From Anaerolineaceae bacterium (GTDB lineage Bacteria; Chloroflexota; Anaerolineae; Anaerolineales; Villigracilaceae), in contig VFKQ01000219.1 in assembly GCA_009885445.1 (NCBI GenBank), positions 1 to 5,083 of the forward strand: DNA of 5,083 nt, given 5' to 3'. The position numbers and the translations under genes were made by a program. Below, piece by piece: positions 5,020 to 5,083 of the stretch. Below the pieces are notes generated by a model. The model saw only the letters and a list, made by a program, of their open reading frames with translations, had not been told where the DNA came from and made no database searches. Numbering within the stretch: position 1 is the stretch's first letter; the number at the start of each line of letters is the position of its first letter.

Positions 5020-5049
5020 ATTATACGGAGGAGGGCAGGGAAAGTTGCG
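5020..5049 (-). promoter_or_regulatory. Probable ECF-type promoter of the sigma factor operon
   Basis: On the minus strand GCAAC (5048-5044) is followed by exactly 16 nt and CGTATAAT (5027-5020). This resembles the AAC-N16-CGT layout of many ECF sigma promoters, such as the TGAAAC-N16-CGTATA type of Bacillus SigW. The TATAAT part also fits a housekeeping -10 box, but no TTGACA-like -35 is seen at 16-18 nt. A transcript starting about 7 nt downstream, near 5013, would have a leader of roughly 15 nt carrying the AAGGAG site and the GTG start. Autoregulation is inferred. Confidence 0.5.
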
Positions 5050-5083
5050 AGTTGTTTTTTTACGCACTACGGATTAAAAATCC

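Noticed and set aside
4998..5021. ATG at 5021 as the sigma factor start
   Set aside because: It has no ribosome binding site, overlaps a TATAAT box and is followed by AAGGAG and GTG at the right spacing.
5071..5083. Small inverted repeat GGATT-AAA-AATCC at the right edge
   Set aside because: It has only 5 bp, is AT-rich and cut by the window end; its context cannot be judged.

Overview
The window is a bacterial chromosome segment in which every supported gene lies on the minus strand, so transcription runs from high to low coordinates. The organism is probably a Chloroflexota bacterium, perhaps from the Anaerolineae. This is inferred from style only: a lipoprotein with a Thr/Pro/Ala-rich linker after its lipid-anchor cysteine, an ECF sigma/anti-sigma pair followed by an FGGN-repeat membrane protein, and a REP-associated transposase with short palindromes. 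No rRNA or universal marker gene is present to confirm it.

Right part (about 5049 down to 2840): an envelope-signalling operon. A probable ECF-type promoter (GCAAC, 16 bases, CGTATAAT) precedes a sigma factor gene that most likely starts at a GTG. The sigma gene overlaps by 20 nt an anti-sigma gene with the H-x3-C-x2-C zinc motif and membrane segments. That gene overlaps by 4 nt (ATGA) a gene for a signal-peptide protein with five FGGN-type beta repeats followed by a multi-span membrane domain. A strong intrinsic terminator at 2839-2872 ends the unit. The layout suggests an autoregulated sigma factor, its membrane-bound inhibitor and an envelope effector.

Middle part (2174-2949): a REP/BIME-like element. 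A 144-residue HUH tyrosine transposase of the IS200/RAYT type is flanked on each side by a pair of 47-nt repeats in inverted orientation. A fifth copy lies just outside and supplies the last 15 codons of the FGGN-repeat membrane protein. Each 47-nt unit is a 7-2-7 palindrome, a 13-nt spacer and a 7-4-7 palindrome, and the copies show compensatory base changes.

Left part (2155 down to 27): a two-gene unit with a 29-nt gap. The first gene encodes a C45-family (penicillin acyltransferase-like) Ntn hydrolase with nucleophile candidate Cys120. The second encodes a lipoprotein of unknown function. No clear promoter is visible for this pair; its upstream region is occupied by the repeats.
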